A stretch of 43,822 nucleotides of DNA from Phocaeicola coprocola DSM 17136 (GCF_000154845.1 NZ_DS981458.1:21139-64960); one strand, 5' to 3'. Shown: positions 26,776 through 36,150, counted from the stretch's first letter. The notes: generated from the sequence alone by a model not told the origin. Translations and numbers: made by a program.

Positions 26776-27876
26776 ATGAACACGAGCCGGAAAATCATAC
26801 ACATAGATATGGATGCATTTTACGCTTCTGTAGAACAGCGTGACAATCCAGATTTAAAAGGTAAGCCTGTAGCAGTCGGACATTCAGAGAAACGAGGAGT
26901 TGTGGCTGCTGCAAGTTACGAAGCACGCAAGTATGGAGTGCGTTCGGCTATGTCATCGGTAAAAGCATTAAAAATCTGCCCAGAACTGATATTCGTAGAA
27001 GGGCGTATGGATGTATACAAAAGTGTATCGGCACAGATTCACGAAATTTTTCACGAATATACAGACATTATTGAACCGATATCACTTGACGAAGCATTTC
27101 TGGATGTGACAGAAAATAAAAAAGACATCAAACTGGCTGTAGATATAGCCCGGGAAATAAAAATCCGGATACGAAAAGAGTTAAACCTTGTAGCCTCTGC
27201 CGGAATATCATATAATAAATTCCTGGCCAAAGTTGCTTCCGATTTGCGCAAGCCAGACGGTCTTTGTACTATACACCCCGACCAAGCTGAAGAATTCATT
27301 GCCGGATTACCGATTGAAGCTTTTTGGGGAGTAGGACCTGTCACAGCCAAAAAGATGCATACATTGGGAATCTACAATGGAAGTACGCTTCGTAACTGTT
27401 CACTAGAAATGTTGACAAGGCAATTTGGAAAAATGGGGCAAGTATATTACGACTTTGCCCGAGGCATAGATAACCGTCCGGTTGAAGCTATACGTATCCG
27501 GAAATCAATAGGATGTGAGCACACACTCGAAAAAGACATATCACTCAAATCATCTGTTATCATAGAACTGTACCATGTCGCATGCGAATTGGCAGAACGG
27601 CTTAAAGCCAAAGATTTTCAAGGCAGTACACTTACACTGAAAGTAAAATTTCACGATTTTACTCAGATTACACGCAGTATTAGTGTTAACAAACAGTTGC
27701 ATACTTTGCAAGATATCCTTCCGCTGTCCAAACAATTACTTGCGGAAGTAGACTACGAGCAACATCCTATACGGCTTCTCGGACTCTCCGTTTCTAACCC
27801 CAAAGAAGAAGAATCTCAATTTACAGAAAGCAATAAAGAAAAATGGATCCAATTAACTCTGAATTTTAAAGAATAA
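26776..27876 (+). CDS. dinB: DNA polymerase IV (Y family)
   Basis: A translesion polymerase of about 366 residues. I chose ATG 26776 (MNTSRKIIHIDMDAFYASVE) because the upstream ATG falls at the promoter. Y-family motifs appear in order: IDMDAFYASVEQRDNP with the first metal-binding Asp and the steric-gate region, AASYEARKYGVRSAM, PISLDEAFLDVT with the second catalytic Asp/Glu, and SAGISYNKFLAKVASDLRKPDG. The helix-hairpin region FWGVGPVTAKKMHTLGI and a C-terminal little-finger domain follow. The enzyme copies past damaged bases with low fidelity. It has no obvious beta-clamp motif beyond the final ten or so residues (QLTLNF is a candidate). No LexA-type operator was recognised. Confidence 0.95.
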   Translation: MNTSRKIIHIDMDAFYASVEQRDNPDLKGKPVAVGHSEKRGVVAAASYEARKYGVRSAMSSVKALKICPELIFVEGRMDVYKSVSAQIHEIFHEYTDIIEPISLDEAFLDVTENKKDIKLAVDIAREIKIRIRKELNLVASAGISYNKFLAKVASDLRKPDGLCTIHPDQAEEFIAGLPIEAFWGVGPVTAKKMHTLGIYNGSTLRNCSLEMLTRQFGKMGQVYYDFARGIDNRPVEAIRIRKSIGCEHTLEKDISLKSSVIIELYHVACELAERLKAKDFQGSTLTLKVKFHDFTQITRSISVNKQLHTLQDILPLSKQLLAEVDYEQHPIRLLGLSVSNPKEEESQFTESNKEKWIQLTLNFKE

Positions 27877-28017
27877 AAGAGAAAAGTGTCTTCATTCTCA
27901 AAAAATCTGACGTTTTTTCAATAAAAACACGACAAAATCCCTGAAAATTATCCGAATATTTTTAGCTTTATGTTTAATCTTTCTTAATGAAAGAATCGCT
28001 ATATGAAAGTTTTTTAG

Positions 28018-28025
28018 TATTTTTG
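28018..28025 (+). promoter_or_regulatory. Putative rpoD promoter (-7 box)
   Basis: TATTTTTG fits TAnnTTTG and lies 22 bp before the rpoD ATG. The -33 region is A/T-rich without a clear TTG. Confidence 0.55.
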
Positions 28026-28047
28026 TAGCCAAATTCGGTGTATAATA

Positions 28048-28908
28048 ATGAGACAACTAAAGATTACCAAAAGTATCACTAACCGAGAGAGTGCTTCTCT
28101 TGATAAGTATTTGCAGGAAATCGGTCGCGAGGACCTGATTACGGTTGAAGAAGAAGTAGAACTCGCTCAGCGTATTCGTAAGGGGGACCGCATTGCTTTG
28201 GAGAAACTTACACGTGCCAACTTGCGATTCGTAGTATCAGTAGCCAAACAGTACCAAAATCAAGGCTTGAGCCTTCCTGACTTGATAAACGAGGGAAATC
28301 TAGGTTTGATAAAGGCTGCTGAAAAGTTTGACGAAACTCGTGGATTTAAATTTATCAGTTATGCTGTATGGTGGATCCGCCAGTCTATTCTTCAAGCTTT
28401 GGCAGAACAATCGCGAATCGTACGCTTACCGTTGAATCAAGTTGGTTCACTGAACAAAATCAGTAAGGCATTCTCCAAGTTCGAACAAGAAAACGAACGT
28501 CGTCCTTCACCGGAAGAACTAGCAGACGAACTTGAGATTCCGGTAGATAAAATTTCAGATACGCTGAAAGTTTCAGGACGCCACATTTCTGTAGATGCTC
28601 CTTTCGTAGAAGGAGAAGACAACAGCTTGCTGGATGTCCTTGTAAACGACGACTCTCCAATGGCGGACCGTTCGCTGGTTAATGAATCACTTTCGAGGGA
28701 AATCGACAGAGCACTTTCTACGCTAACCGAAAGAGAAAAGGATATTATCCAAATGTTTTTCGGTATTAACACGCAAGAAATGACGTTGGAAGAAATCGGC
28801 GATAAATTCGGCCTCACACGTGAGCGCGTACGCCAGATTAAAGAAAAAGCTATCAGAAGATTAAGACAAAATTCTCGTAGCAAGTTGCTCAAATCTTATT
28901 TAGGGTAA
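28048..28908 (+). CDS. rpoD: Primary RNA polymerase sigma factor (RpoD/SigA)
   Basis: A 286-residue sigma-70 protein lacking region 1.1, the normal form of the primary sigma factor in Bacteroidota. Region 1.2 is [27 protein letters not shown]. Region 2 has [39 protein letters not shown] and [29 protein letters not shown]. Region 3 runs to about residue 220, and region 4.2 has [28 protein letters not shown]. This factor reads TAnnTTTG-type promoters, which matches the boxes seen through the window. It is a single-gene unit with its own promoter box and terminator. Confidence 0.96.
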   Translation: MRQLKITKSITNRESASLDKYLQEIGREDLITVEEEVELAQRIRKGDRIALEKLTRANLRFVVSVAKQYQNQGLSLPDLINEGNLGLIKAAEKFDETRGFKFISYAVWWIRQSILQALAEQSRIVRLPLNQVGSLNKISKAFSKFEQENERRPSPEELADELEIPVDKISDTLKVSGRHISVDAPFVEGEDNSLLDVLVNDDSPMADRSLVNESLSREIDRALSTLTEREKDIIQMFFGINTQEMTLEEIGDKFGLTRERVRQIKEKAIRRLRQNSRSKLLKSYLG

Positions 28909-28940
28909 TAAGATAAAGATCGTTTCCGAAAACAAAACAG

Positions 28941-28983
28941 GATGCAACAGTGGGCAGAGCGCCACACTATTGCATCTTTTTTT
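28941..28983 (+). terminator. rpoD terminator
   Basis: GATGCAACAGTG pairs with CACACTATTGCATC apart from a small internal mismatch, around GGCAGAGCGC, and is followed by a run of seven T. Confidence 0.88.
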
Positions 28984-29046
28984 ATATCCATGCGTTTTTC
29001 TTTGTTAATTTTCTCTATTCCTTTTTCATATATTATCGCAAATATC

Positions 29047-29054
29047 TATTTTTG
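29047..29054 (+). promoter_or_regulatory. Putative promoter of the small exported protein/C11 protease pair
   Basis: TATTTTTG fits the -7 consensus TAnnTTTG and lies 21 bp before the ATG at 29076. Confidence 0.5.
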
Positions 29055-29075
29055 TGACCTAAAATAAACTAAATC

Positions 29076-29486
29076 ATGAAATATCTTAAATTACTCTGCC
29101 TTTTATTGGTTGCGTCTGCAATTTTCCCTGCGCTGGCAAAATCACCAAAAGACAAACATAAATACGGTGTTTACATTACAGGAGTTTCTGCATCATTTTC
29201 AGATTCTTTGGTTTACTTTACTAATATACAGTACGTAGACAGTGCTGCTGTTGATGATAAGGATCTGCTTGTCGGACGTGCAGAATACAGCATGCAGCTT
29301 AAAGATTATCTGGAGTCAAACAAACAGTTAAAAAACCGCACTTGCTTCGTTTATTTCAACCGGAAAAAGAAAAATCTGCAAAAAGAAATAAACAAGCTGA
29401 AGGAAAAATATCAGAAGAATAAAAGTATCGTGGTATTAGAGGTTGATCCTGAATTTATCTTCAAGAAAGCCGAATTATATTATTAA
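29076..29486 (+). CDS. Small exported protein of unknown function
   Basis: A 136-residue protein that I do not recognise. It begins with a signal peptide (MKYLKLLCLLLVASAIFPALA, probably cleaved after ALA). The mature part starts with KSPKDKHKYGVYITGVSASFSDSLVYFT, includes a Lys-rich helical segment at about residues 95-117 (KKKNLQKEINKLKEKYQKN) and ends with VVLEVDPEFIFKKAELYY. There is no lipobox and no catalytic motif. The next gene, a clostripain-type protease, starts only 2 bp after its stop, so the two are translated from one message. A role linked to that protease is possible but unproved. Confidence 0.7.
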   Translation: MKYLKLLCLLLVASAIFPALAKSPKDKHKYGVYITGVSASFSDSLVYFTNIQYVDSAAVDDKDLLVGRAEYSMQLKDYLESNKQLKNRTCFVYFNRKKKNLQKEINKLKEKYQKNKSIVVLEVDPEFIFKKAELYY

Positions 29487-29488
29487 GC

Positions 29489-30721
29489 ATGAAGAAAGTC
29501 TTGCTATATCTCATTTCGATACTGGTTTTAAACGCCTGTTCCGATGAGATTCCCGAATACCACGAATCTGCACGTGCCAAACGTGTGGTACTTGCTTATA
29601 TGGCAGCAAATAGTCCTTTTGATAATATTGATGCATGTATTATGAAGAACCTACAATGGATGTATGAAAGTCTATCCACCGCCAAAGATACTTGTACCCT
29701 AATGGTTTATTATAAACCTTCAAACAAAAATCAATACATAAAAACTGCGGAAATATTGGAATTCCAGACTGACGGTTACGGGAAAATAAATGGTCAGGAA
29801 ATTTTACAAGGCTCTTCACTAACCATAGAAAATGTGATAGCGCAGGCAAAACATCATCAGGCACAACTCGGCATCGCTACCAATTCCGATATTATGAAAG
29901 AAAACCTACGAATCATGCAAGACATTGCTCCAGCAGAATCGTACGGCTTGATATTGGGCTCCCACGCTACCGGATGGCTTCCTTCTACTAATGCACAATA
30001 TTCACGTTCCTTTGGAATTGATGGTGATACAAGCAATGCCATTAATATTCCAGAACTGGCAACAACCTTAGAGCAAAGTTTCCCCAGCGGCAATCTCGAA
30101 TTTACACTGTTCGATGCCTGCATGATGGGTACAGCAGAAGTTTTCTATGAATTGCGCAATGCAACTCACTACTGCGTAGCTTCTGTAATGGAAACCCCTA
30201 TAGCTGGTTTTCCTTACGATCGTTTCTTCATCAATCTCTATGAGGATGTGATTGATTATGCAAAGATATGCAGTGAAACAGCACAATTTAATAAGGAAAA
30301 CAACTGGTGGGGTACGTACGCCGCAGTTGATTGTACAGCAATGGGAGAAGTAGCCCAAGCCATACAAGCAGAACTCCTCAGCCATCAGTCGGAACTCCAG
30401 ACTTTAGATTATACACAAGTCCAGCAATACGGTTACGGCGAATATCGATATTTTTCGTTCGATGTAGTCGACTTCATTTCGCAACTGAACGGAGGTGTCG
30501 TATCTGCCAATGTACAGAGCAGCATCAACAAGGCTGTCATTGCCAAAGATTGCTTAGATGGAGAAGAATATCCATTGGGAACTTTAAAAATAGCTCCGGA
30601 ACGTTTCTGCGGTATGGGTATGTATTTCCCCGGCAGAAATATCAGTTATACGTGGGACAGATACTGTCAGTCATCTATCGCATGGTATAACGCTGCCGGG
30701 TGGGATAAAATACAACCCTAA
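29489..30721 (+). CDS. Clostripain-family (C11) cysteine protease lipoprotein
   Basis: A 410-residue lipoprotein (MKKVLLYLISILVLNAC, Cys17) of peptidase family C11. The catalytic dyad is visible: His159 in LGSHATGW and Cys211 in FDACMMG, with the usual TAEVFYELRNATHYCVASVMETPIAGFPYD after it. Clostripain relatives cut after basic residues. In gut Bacteroidales relatives such as fragipain activate other secreted proteins. The lipid anchor puts it in the periplasm or on the surface. Its basic-site preference and any self-processing site are not readable with certainty. It is encoded with the preceding small exported protein and converges with the DJ-1/PfpI gene, whose stop is 5 bp away. Confidence 0.9.
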   Translation: MKKVLLYLISILVLNACSDEIPEYHESARAKRVVLAYMAANSPFDNIDACIMKNLQWMYESLSTAKDTCTLMVYYKPSNKNQYIKTAEILEFQTDGYGKINGQEILQGSSLTIENVIAQAKHHQAQLGIATNSDIMKENLRIMQDIAPAESYGLILGSHATGWLPSTNAQYSRSFGIDGDTSNAINIPELATTLEQSFPSGNLEFTLFDACMMGTAEVFYELRNATHYCVASVMETPIAGFPYDRFFINLYEDVIDYAKICSETAQFNKENNWWGTYAAVDCTAMGEVAQAIQAELLSHQSELQTLDYTQVQQYGYGEYRYFSFDVVDFISQLNGGVVSANVQSSINKAVIAKDCLDGEEYPLGTLKIAPERFCGMGMYFPGRNISYTWDRYCQSSIAWYNAAGWDKIQP

Positions 30722-30726
30722 TCGAT

Positions 30727-31257
30727 TTATTTCTTCAGTACTTCAATCAATTGAGGCATCATCGAAGGCAGGGTATGTTCGCATTGTGCCGTAAAGAAAT
30801 TGCCATCAATTTCATACTCAGCATCCGTAGCAATCCCTTTGCTTATAGCCGATTTTACCATTGGATGAAGGGCAAGTCGCTTACCTTCTGTCACACCGGC
30901 TATTTCAAACATCAGTGCAGCAGCACAATGCCCTGCCATCAGTTTACCTTTTTCTGCAAATTCCTTAATAACCTGCATCATAGCAACATAAGGAGCTTCT
31001 GAAGCATGCTCTCCAAAAACAGGAATCGCATCTCCACAAGAAAAGACCAGTGCATCGTACTCATCGGCATGCCCTTTCAAATGTTCTACAGTATCATCTG
31101 TGCGAAGTGCGATACCTGAATTCGTACGAATATCAGTCGTTTCCGCTACGGCATAGACACGATACTCAATTTTGTTTTCGTAAAAACTTTCCAAGTACTG
31201 AAACAGCCCCAATCCATTTACCGGATTGACGGCTAATACTGCAACACGCTTTGCCAT
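30727..31257 (-). CDS. DJ-1/PfpI-family protein
   Basis: A 176-residue flavodoxin-like alpha/beta protein of the DJ-1/ThiJ/PfpI superfamily. The nucleophile elbow is LMAGHCAAAL with Cys111, preceded by ALVFSCGDAIPVFG. Members include deglycases/glyoxalases for methylglyoxal, chaperones and isonitrile hydratases; sequence alone does not decide among them. It is divergent from an HxlR regulator of a type that often senses electrophiles, which fits a detoxification role. A good promoter lies just upstream (TTG at 31347-31349 and TACATTTG at 31319-31326 on this strand). Confidence 0.85.
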   Translation of the reverse strand: MAKRVAVLAVNPVNGLGLFQYLESFYENKIEYRVYAVAETTDIRTNSGIALRTDDTVEHLKGHADEYDALVFSCGDAIPVFGEHASEAPYVAMMQVIKEFAEKGKLMAGHCAAALMFEIAGVTEGKRLALHPMVKSAISKGIATDAEYEIDGNFFTAQCEHTLPSMMPQLIEVLKK

Positions 31258-31305
31258 AATTCTAGTTTTTTTTAAATATACATTAGTTATTATTAGTAAC
31301 TTTAT

Positions 31306-31313
31306 TACTTTTG
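31306..31313 (+). promoter_or_regulatory. Putative HxlR-gene promoter (-7 box)
   Basis: TACTTTTG on the plus strand fits TAnnTTTG. Transcription from here would give a leader of about 105 nt that includes the inverted repeat at 31371-31388. Confidence 0.45.
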
Positions 31314-31318
31314 TGTTG

Positions 31319-31349
31319 CAAATGTATCGACCTTACCCGGATAATACAA
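31319..31349 (-). promoter_or_regulatory. Promoter of the DJ-1/PfpI gene
   Basis: On the minus strand TTG (31349-31347) and TACATTTG (31326-31319) are 20 bp apart, matching both Bacteroides promoter elements. The start codon lies 62 bp downstream of the -7 box. Confidence 0.7.
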
Positions 31350-31370
31350 GAAGGCACATCAACGTCAGTC

Positions 31371-31388
31371 ACTTACACCAGTGTAAGT
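31371..31388. promoter_or_regulatory. Inverted repeat, probable HxlR operator
   Basis: ACTTACACCAGTGTAAGT: two perfect 8-bp arms around CA, in the control region between the divergent DJ-1 and HxlR genes. HxlR proteins bind as dimers to such repeats, and autoregulation is common. It is upstream of the DJ-1 promoter and inside the predicted leader of the regulator gene. Confidence 0.7.
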
Positions 31389-31424
31389 ATTATTATAAAA
31401 CAAGCATTTACAAACTGTTAATAT

Positions 31425-31769
31425 ATGCAAAACTTTCATCATTCAGGTATATGTCCTATCCGAGATATCATCGCACGCATTAGTACCAAATGGGCAATGC
31501 TGGTTTTAATAAGCCTCCATACCAACGGAGTTATGCGGTTCAATGACATACAGAAAAGTATCGGAGAGATCTCACAACGAATGCTAACTGTTACATTACG
31601 CTCTTTAGAAACAGACGGACTGATAAAACGCACCGTTTATCCGGAAGTTCCCCCTCGCGTGGAATATAAGTTGACTCAACGAGGTGAAAGTTTAATGCCA
31701 ATATTGAAAATGTTAACCAATTGGGCACTTGATCATGCAGAAGAAATCATGAAAGACCGACAAAAGTAA
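31425..31769 (+). CDS. HxlR-type winged-helix transcriptional regulator
   Basis: A 114-residue DNA-binding protein of the HxlR family. It has the N-terminal CPIRDIIARISTKWAMLVL with a conserved-position cysteine (Cys10), the winged helix MRFNDIQKSIGEISQRMLTVTLRSLETDGLIKRTVYPEVPPRVEY and the LTQRGESLMPILKMLTNWA dimer helix. In relatives such as YodB and HypR, an N-terminal cysteine of this kind senses quinones, aldehydes or disulfide stress. It probably controls the divergent DJ-1/PfpI gene and itself through the inverted repeat between them. An in-frame alternative start is ATG 31449, but that would lose the CPIRDI motif region and is unlikely. Confidence 0.9.
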   Translation: MQNFHHSGICPIRDIIARISTKWAMLVLISLHTNGVMRFNDIQKSIGEISQRMLTVTLRSLETDGLIKRTVYPEVPPRVEYKLTQRGESLMPILKMLTNWALDHAEEIMKDRQK

Positions 31770-31830
31770 CTATACAGCAAAATAGAAAAGTTATATTCAC
31801 ATGCGTTTTTCATATTTGATTTAGTTTAAT

Positions 31831-31838
31831 TATTTTTG
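31831..31838 (+). promoter_or_regulatory. Putative promoter of the hybrid regulator (-7 box)
   Basis: TATTTTTG fits TAnnTTTG. It lies 118 bp before the chosen ATG at 31957, so the message would have a long leader. The earlier in-frame ATT at 31852 is not a convincing start. Confidence 0.4.
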
Positions 31839-31956
31839 CAATATATGACAAATGATTTTGCATACAGCTATTTTTACAATAATCCTTGAATCACCAACAA
31901 AATCAGTATATCATACTTATGAAAAACGACCTCATGTCTTTGATAAACTTTACCGC

Positions 31957-34900
31957 ATGAAAATCTTACTGAAATATATCATTATTCTCCTTGTATGGGC
32001 TATAAGTACTACTGCTCAGGCTGAATTGACAAACAAGATGTTCAACATCAGACATATCGGTCACGTAGAAGGACTTAGCAGCCAACGAGTGTTTTCAATC
32101 GTAGAAGACAACCATCATGCAATGTGGATTGCAACAAAAGCAGGTATAGACCGATACAATGGCCAGATGGTAAAAAACTATACCTTAGAGGGAAACTTCT
32201 ATTATGGTGATATGGCTGGACGCAGAATCCGCTTACTGTATCACGAAAAGTACGGATTATGGGCATACGATCACACTGGCAGAATCTATCGATACCGGCC
32301 TGATACAGACAGTTTCGAACAAGAATTATATTTAGGCGAATCTATCAAGGGAGAAATTATCCTGAATAAGCTCTGTATGGGCCCAAACGGAACATTATGG
32401 CTGGGGTTAAGTAAAGGATTATACAAAAAAGCTCCCGATGAAGCTGTTTCACAGATTATTCCGAATAAGTACATCAATGACATTATCTGTGTAGGAGATT
32501 CTCTATTTACAGGAACATCCAACGGAGTGTTATATATATCATGTTCAAATCCTCGGCACACCAAAGTTCTCACAGAGAACAAAAACGTACAAACTCTTTT
32601 TTATGATAGCGCACATAAACAGCTTTGGATCGGAACATTCAATAATGGACTATGGACACTGGATCCGACAACTGGCATAGTAGAACACATCGAAAAACAG
32701 AACTCCTGCTTTTCCAGTCCCATCCGGGCCATCACAGCCTACGACGACCATACCCTACTGATCGGAATAGATGGAGGAGGTGTACATACAGTCAATCTGG
32801 AAACTAAAAGAAGTAATCTTTTTATCAATACAGAAGATAACAGCGATATCTACCTGCAAGGAAATGGAGTTTATGCCGTAACCCGCGATCATCAGGGAAA
32901 TATCTGGATAGGAAGTTATACGGGAGGAGTATCTGTTGCTATCTACCTGAAATATCCTATAACTATCCTCAACCATGAAAGAGGTAATCCACAATCGCTG
33001 GCAAACGATAATGTCAATGATATCGAAGAAAATACCAACGGTGATATATGGTTTGCCACTGACGACGGAATCAGTATTTTAACTCCCTCCGGCATCTGGA
33101 AACATATACTGAAATCAACCGTTACCGTAACGTTGTGCAAAGGTAAAGACAGCAATATATGGGCCGGAACCTACGGAGACGGTGTGTATCAAATAGATAA
33201 GTCCGGAAAAACAACCACACACCTCACAGAAGGAAAAGGAGAACTGACTACCAACTACATATTCTCGATCACCGAAGATTATGACGGCGACTTGTGGATT
33301 GGGGGACTTGATGGCGGACTGGTTAAATGGGACAAATCAAGACAACGTAAACAGGTGTTCGATGTGAACTGGATACACTCCATTATGGCTATAAACCATC
33401 ATCAGATAGCAGTAGCCACAGTAAACGGCTTCTGCATAATAGACAAACAGAGTGGAACTGTCAAACCTTATGCTACCACTCAAGATCTCAATGAGCAAAA
33501 TGCCAGTGCTTACATCATTTCCATGCTTTTTAATGATGACGGAACGGTATGGTTAGGTACAGAAGGAGGAGGACTGAGTTTATATAACATGAATACTCAC
33601 GAGCTGAAAACATTTACTACCCACGAAGGTATGTTGTCTGACGACGTATACAGTCTGCAACGGGATTCCCAGGGAGGTATATGGGCAAGTACAGGAAAAG
33701 GACTGGCTATTGTTAAAGACTTCCAGGTATCAAATTTGAATTATATCTATGACATAGACAAAGTATATAATAAATCATCGTATACCCAATTATCTGATGG
33801 AAGATTTGCATACGGAAGCACTAACGGAGCTGTATTTATTTCTCCCGACGCAGTAATGATGGTAGATTATCAAGCTCCACTGCGATTTACCGATTTACGA
33901 GTTGAATATCTCAATCCGCATGAAGCCAGACAGCTACATCCCTGCATCTATCAGATGCTAGTCGATAAGGACGTCCATCTGGGATACAGCCACAATTCGT
34001 TTGTCGTTACGTTCGAATCTATAAACTATCGGTTCCAGCACGACATTGCTTATCAGTATATTTTAGACGGATACGAAAAGTCATGGAGTAATCTATCTTC
34101 AAACGGATCTGTACGATATACCAATGTATCTCCCGGAACATATACACTCAAAGTACGCAGTTTGAGAAAAAGTAATGGAGAAATTATATCCGAGCAGACA
34201 CTACCCATACAAATCGCACAGCCCTGGTGGAACTCATGGTATGCATGGATAGTATATATCTGTCTGGTAGGAGGTATTTTTTACTTTATCCTCCGCTTCA
34301 AGAGCAACCAGCTTCAGAAGCAATATGATGAAGACAAAATCAAATTCTTCATAGATACGGCTCACGACATCAGAACTCCGGTTACACTGATTATGGCCCC
34401 ACTGGAAGATTTAGGAAAACAACAGGAACTATCTGTCGATGCACGTCAGCTGCTGGATATGGCACGTAACAACACGCGCAAGCTTCACACTCTCATCACA
34501 CAACTGCTGGAGTTTGAGAAAGTAGATACACACAAGAAGTCTATCACACTGGAACCTGTAAATCTGAGTGAACTGCTTGTTGAAGAATGTGCAAGCTTCC
34601 AGGCACTATGCGACAAAAAACAGTTGCATTTGCATATTTCATTACCAGATCAGGATGTATATGCCATGGCAGACAGACATCTAATGGAAATGTTACTCGA
34701 CAATTTACTCTCCAATGCATGCAAGTACACTCCATCACACGGAAATATAGAAATAAGTCTGCGATATAATAAGCAAAAAGTTATCATCGAAGTAAAAGAC
34801 AATGGCATCGGTATACCCTCCAAAGCCAGAAAACACTTATTTAACAGTGTATACCGGGCTGAAAATGCCAGAGAATCACACGAGTCTGGCACAGGATTCG

Positions 34901-35973
34901 GTTTATTGCAGGTACAGCGTATTGTAAAGATGCTACATGGAAAAGTATCTTATGAATCAGAAGTAAACAAAGGTACAACATTCTCTGTTACATTACAGAA
35001 AGCTCATAATACAGCTGCCGTATCACAAACACTTCAGGCTACTTCACACCTATCATCACCTTCACAACAAAACGAAAATACTACATATTCTTCACCAGAG
35101 AAGAAAGAGGTTGAAGAGAAACTGGAAGGTAAAGATACGTTGCTGATAGTAGAAGATCACGAAGAATTGCGCTACTATCTACGCAAGACCTTTGAACACT
35201 ATTATCGTGTCATTGATGTCGCAAATGGGAAAGAAGCTCTCGATTATCTGTCGAATGAATATCCCGATCTGATCTTATCGGATGTAATGATGCCGGGGAC
35301 TCAGGGGGACGAATTATGTCAAATGGTAAAAGAAAATCCGGATACAGCCGGTATACCTTTTATCTTGCTCACTGCCAAAACCAATTATGATGCCGTAGTA
35401 GAAGGATTGAAAAAAGGCGCAGACGATTATATCCCCAAACCTTTTAGTACAGAAATACTAAAGTTAAAGGTACGCGGATTCATAGAAAACAGAAATCGTC
35501 AGCGAGATTTCTTCATGCGACAAGCTCTCAAAGAGGTAGAAAATGGCAGAAACAATACCACATCAACTCCTGACCAGCCAGCTCAACAAAGTGATGACAC
35601 CATTGATAACCAGCCGGCACTTTCCGAAAGTGACCATGCATTTGTGATACGTGCTACTCAACTGGTCATTGAGAATATCAGCAATGCAGAATTCAATATC
35701 AACAGTCTGTGTCAGGAAATGGCTATGAGCCGTACTCTTTTTTACAGCCGGCTCAAATCGCTGACAGGAAAAGCTCCGCAAGAGTTTATCCGTATCATCC
35801 GATTACAACAAGCAGCCGAACTGCTGAAGCAAGGCAAAAACGTGACAGAAGTAGCTACTGATACAGGATTTATAAATGTAAAATATTTCAGCATGCTATT
35901 CAAAAAACAATTTGGCATTCAGCCCAGCAAATATGAGCAGGACAGTTCAGCCTCATCATCAGACAAGCAATAA
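31957..35973 (+). CDS. Hybrid two-component system regulator (HTCS) of the PUL
   Basis: I chose ATG 31957, which opens a good signal sequence (MKILLKYIIILLVWAISTTAQA); the product is 1338 residues. The periplasmic part is a double beta-propeller of Reg_prop repeats (repeated NIWIGSYTGGV, DIWFATDDGI, DLWIGGLDGGL, TVWLGTEGGGL) followed by a Y_Y_Y domain. A membrane helix follows at about 757-780. Then come the HisKA domain (AHDIRTP, phospho-His about 803), HATPase (NLLSNACKYTP, DNGIGIP, GTGFGL), receiver domain (Asp about 1109 in LSDVMMPG, KPF lysine) and an AraC-type DNA-binding domain (FNINSLCQEMAMSRTLFYSRL). Such proteins sense glycan fragments and switch on the adjacent PUL, here the GH16-susC-susD operon. 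The G2 box has Phe in place of the usual Ile/Leu. Confidence 0.95.
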   Translation: MKILLKYIIILLVWAISTTAQAELTNKMFNIRHIGHVEGLSSQRVFSIVEDNHHAMWIATKAGIDRYNGQMVKNYTLEGNFYYGDMAGRRIRLLYHEKYGLWAYDHTGRIYRYRPDTDSFEQELYLGESIKGEIILNKLCMGPNGTLWLGLSKGLYKKAPDEAVSQIIPNKYINDIICVGDSLFTGTSNGVLYISCSNPRHTKVLTENKNVQTLFYDSAHKQLWIGTFNNGLWTLDPTTGIVEHIEKQNSCFSSPIRAITAYDDHTLLIGIDGGGVHTVNLETKRSNLFINTEDNSDIYLQGNGVYAVTRDHQGNIWIGSYTGGVSVAIYLKYPITILNHERGNPQSLANDNVNDIEENTNGDIWFATDDGISILTPSGIWKHILKSTVTVTLCKGKDSNIWAGTYGDGVYQIDKSGKTTTHLTEGKGELTTNYIFSITEDYDGDLWIGGLDGGLVKWDKSRQRKQVFDVNWIHSIMAINHHQIAVATVNGFCIIDKQSGTVKPYATTQDLNEQNASAYIISMLFNDDGTVWLGTEGGGLSLYNMNTHELKTFTTHEGMLSDDVYSLQRDSQGGIWASTGKGLAIVKDFQVSNLNYIYDIDKVYNKSSYTQLSDGRFAYGSTNGAVFISPDAVMMVDYQAPLRFTDLRVEYLNPHEARQLHPCIYQMLVDKDVHLGYSHNSFVVTFESINYRFQHDIAYQYILDGYEKSWSNLSSNGSVRYTNVSPGTYTLKVRSLRKSNGEIISEQTLPIQIAQPWWNSWYAWIVYICLVGGIFYFILRFKSNQLQKQYDEDKIKFFIDTAHDIRTPVTLIMAPLEDLGKQQELSVDARQLLDMARNNTRKLHTLITQLLEFEKVDTHKKSITLEPVNLSELLVEECASFQALCDKKQLHLHISLPDQDVYAMADRHLMEMLLDNLLSNACKYTPSHGNIEISLRYNKQKVIIEVKDNGIGIPSKARKHLFNSVYRAENARESHESGTGFGLLQVQRIVKMLHGKVSYESEVNKGTTFSVTLQKAHNTAAVSQTLQATSHLSSPSQQNENTTYSSPEKKEVEEKLEGKDTLLIVEDHEELRYYLRKTFEHYYRVIDVANGKEALDYLSNEYPDLILSDVMMPGTQGDELCQMVKENPDTAGIPFILLTAKTNYDAVVEGLKKGADDYIPKPFSTEILKLKVRGFIENRNRQRDFFMRQALKEVENGRNNTTSTPDQPAQQSDDTIDNQPALSESDHAFVIRATQLVIENISNAEFNINSLCQEMAMSRTLFYSRLKSLTGKAPQEFIRIIRLQQAAELLKQGKNVTEVATDTGFINVKYFSMLFKKQFGIQPSKYEQDSSASSSDKQ

Positions 35974-35999
35974 GAAATTCATTTAGTCTTACATAAGAA

Positions 36000-36032
36000 A
36001 GTCGGTAAAAAAACAGTTTACCGGCTTTTTTT
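36000..36032 (+). terminator. Terminator of the HTCS gene
   Basis: GTCGGTAAA pairs with TTTACCGGC (one G-U pair) around a short A-rich loop and is followed by TTTTTTT. Confidence 0.85.
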
Positions 36033-36080
36033 ATGCCTTCTTCTCTCAAAAACGACTCTTTTCACCGGCATAAAGCTGTT

Positions 36081-36150
36081 TCAGATAGTCATAAAACTAT
36101 CACTTCCAGTAGAAATGTCAGCAATCAAACCTTATATGTCAGCTATCTGA
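36081..36150. promoter_or_regulatory. Candidate HTCS operator upstream of the GH16 gene
   Basis: Within the roughly 300-bp gap before GH16, ATGTCAGCAATC (36115-36126) and ATGTCAGCTATC (36136-36147) form a direct repeat 21 bp apart, about two helical turns. TCAGATAG (36081-36088) is the inverted match of CTATCTGA (36143-36150). AraC-type domains of HTCS dimers are expected to bind such tandem sites. TTTG at 36159-36162 may be part of a weak -7 box. The remainder of the gap (36163-36277) shows no gene. Confidence 0.5.
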
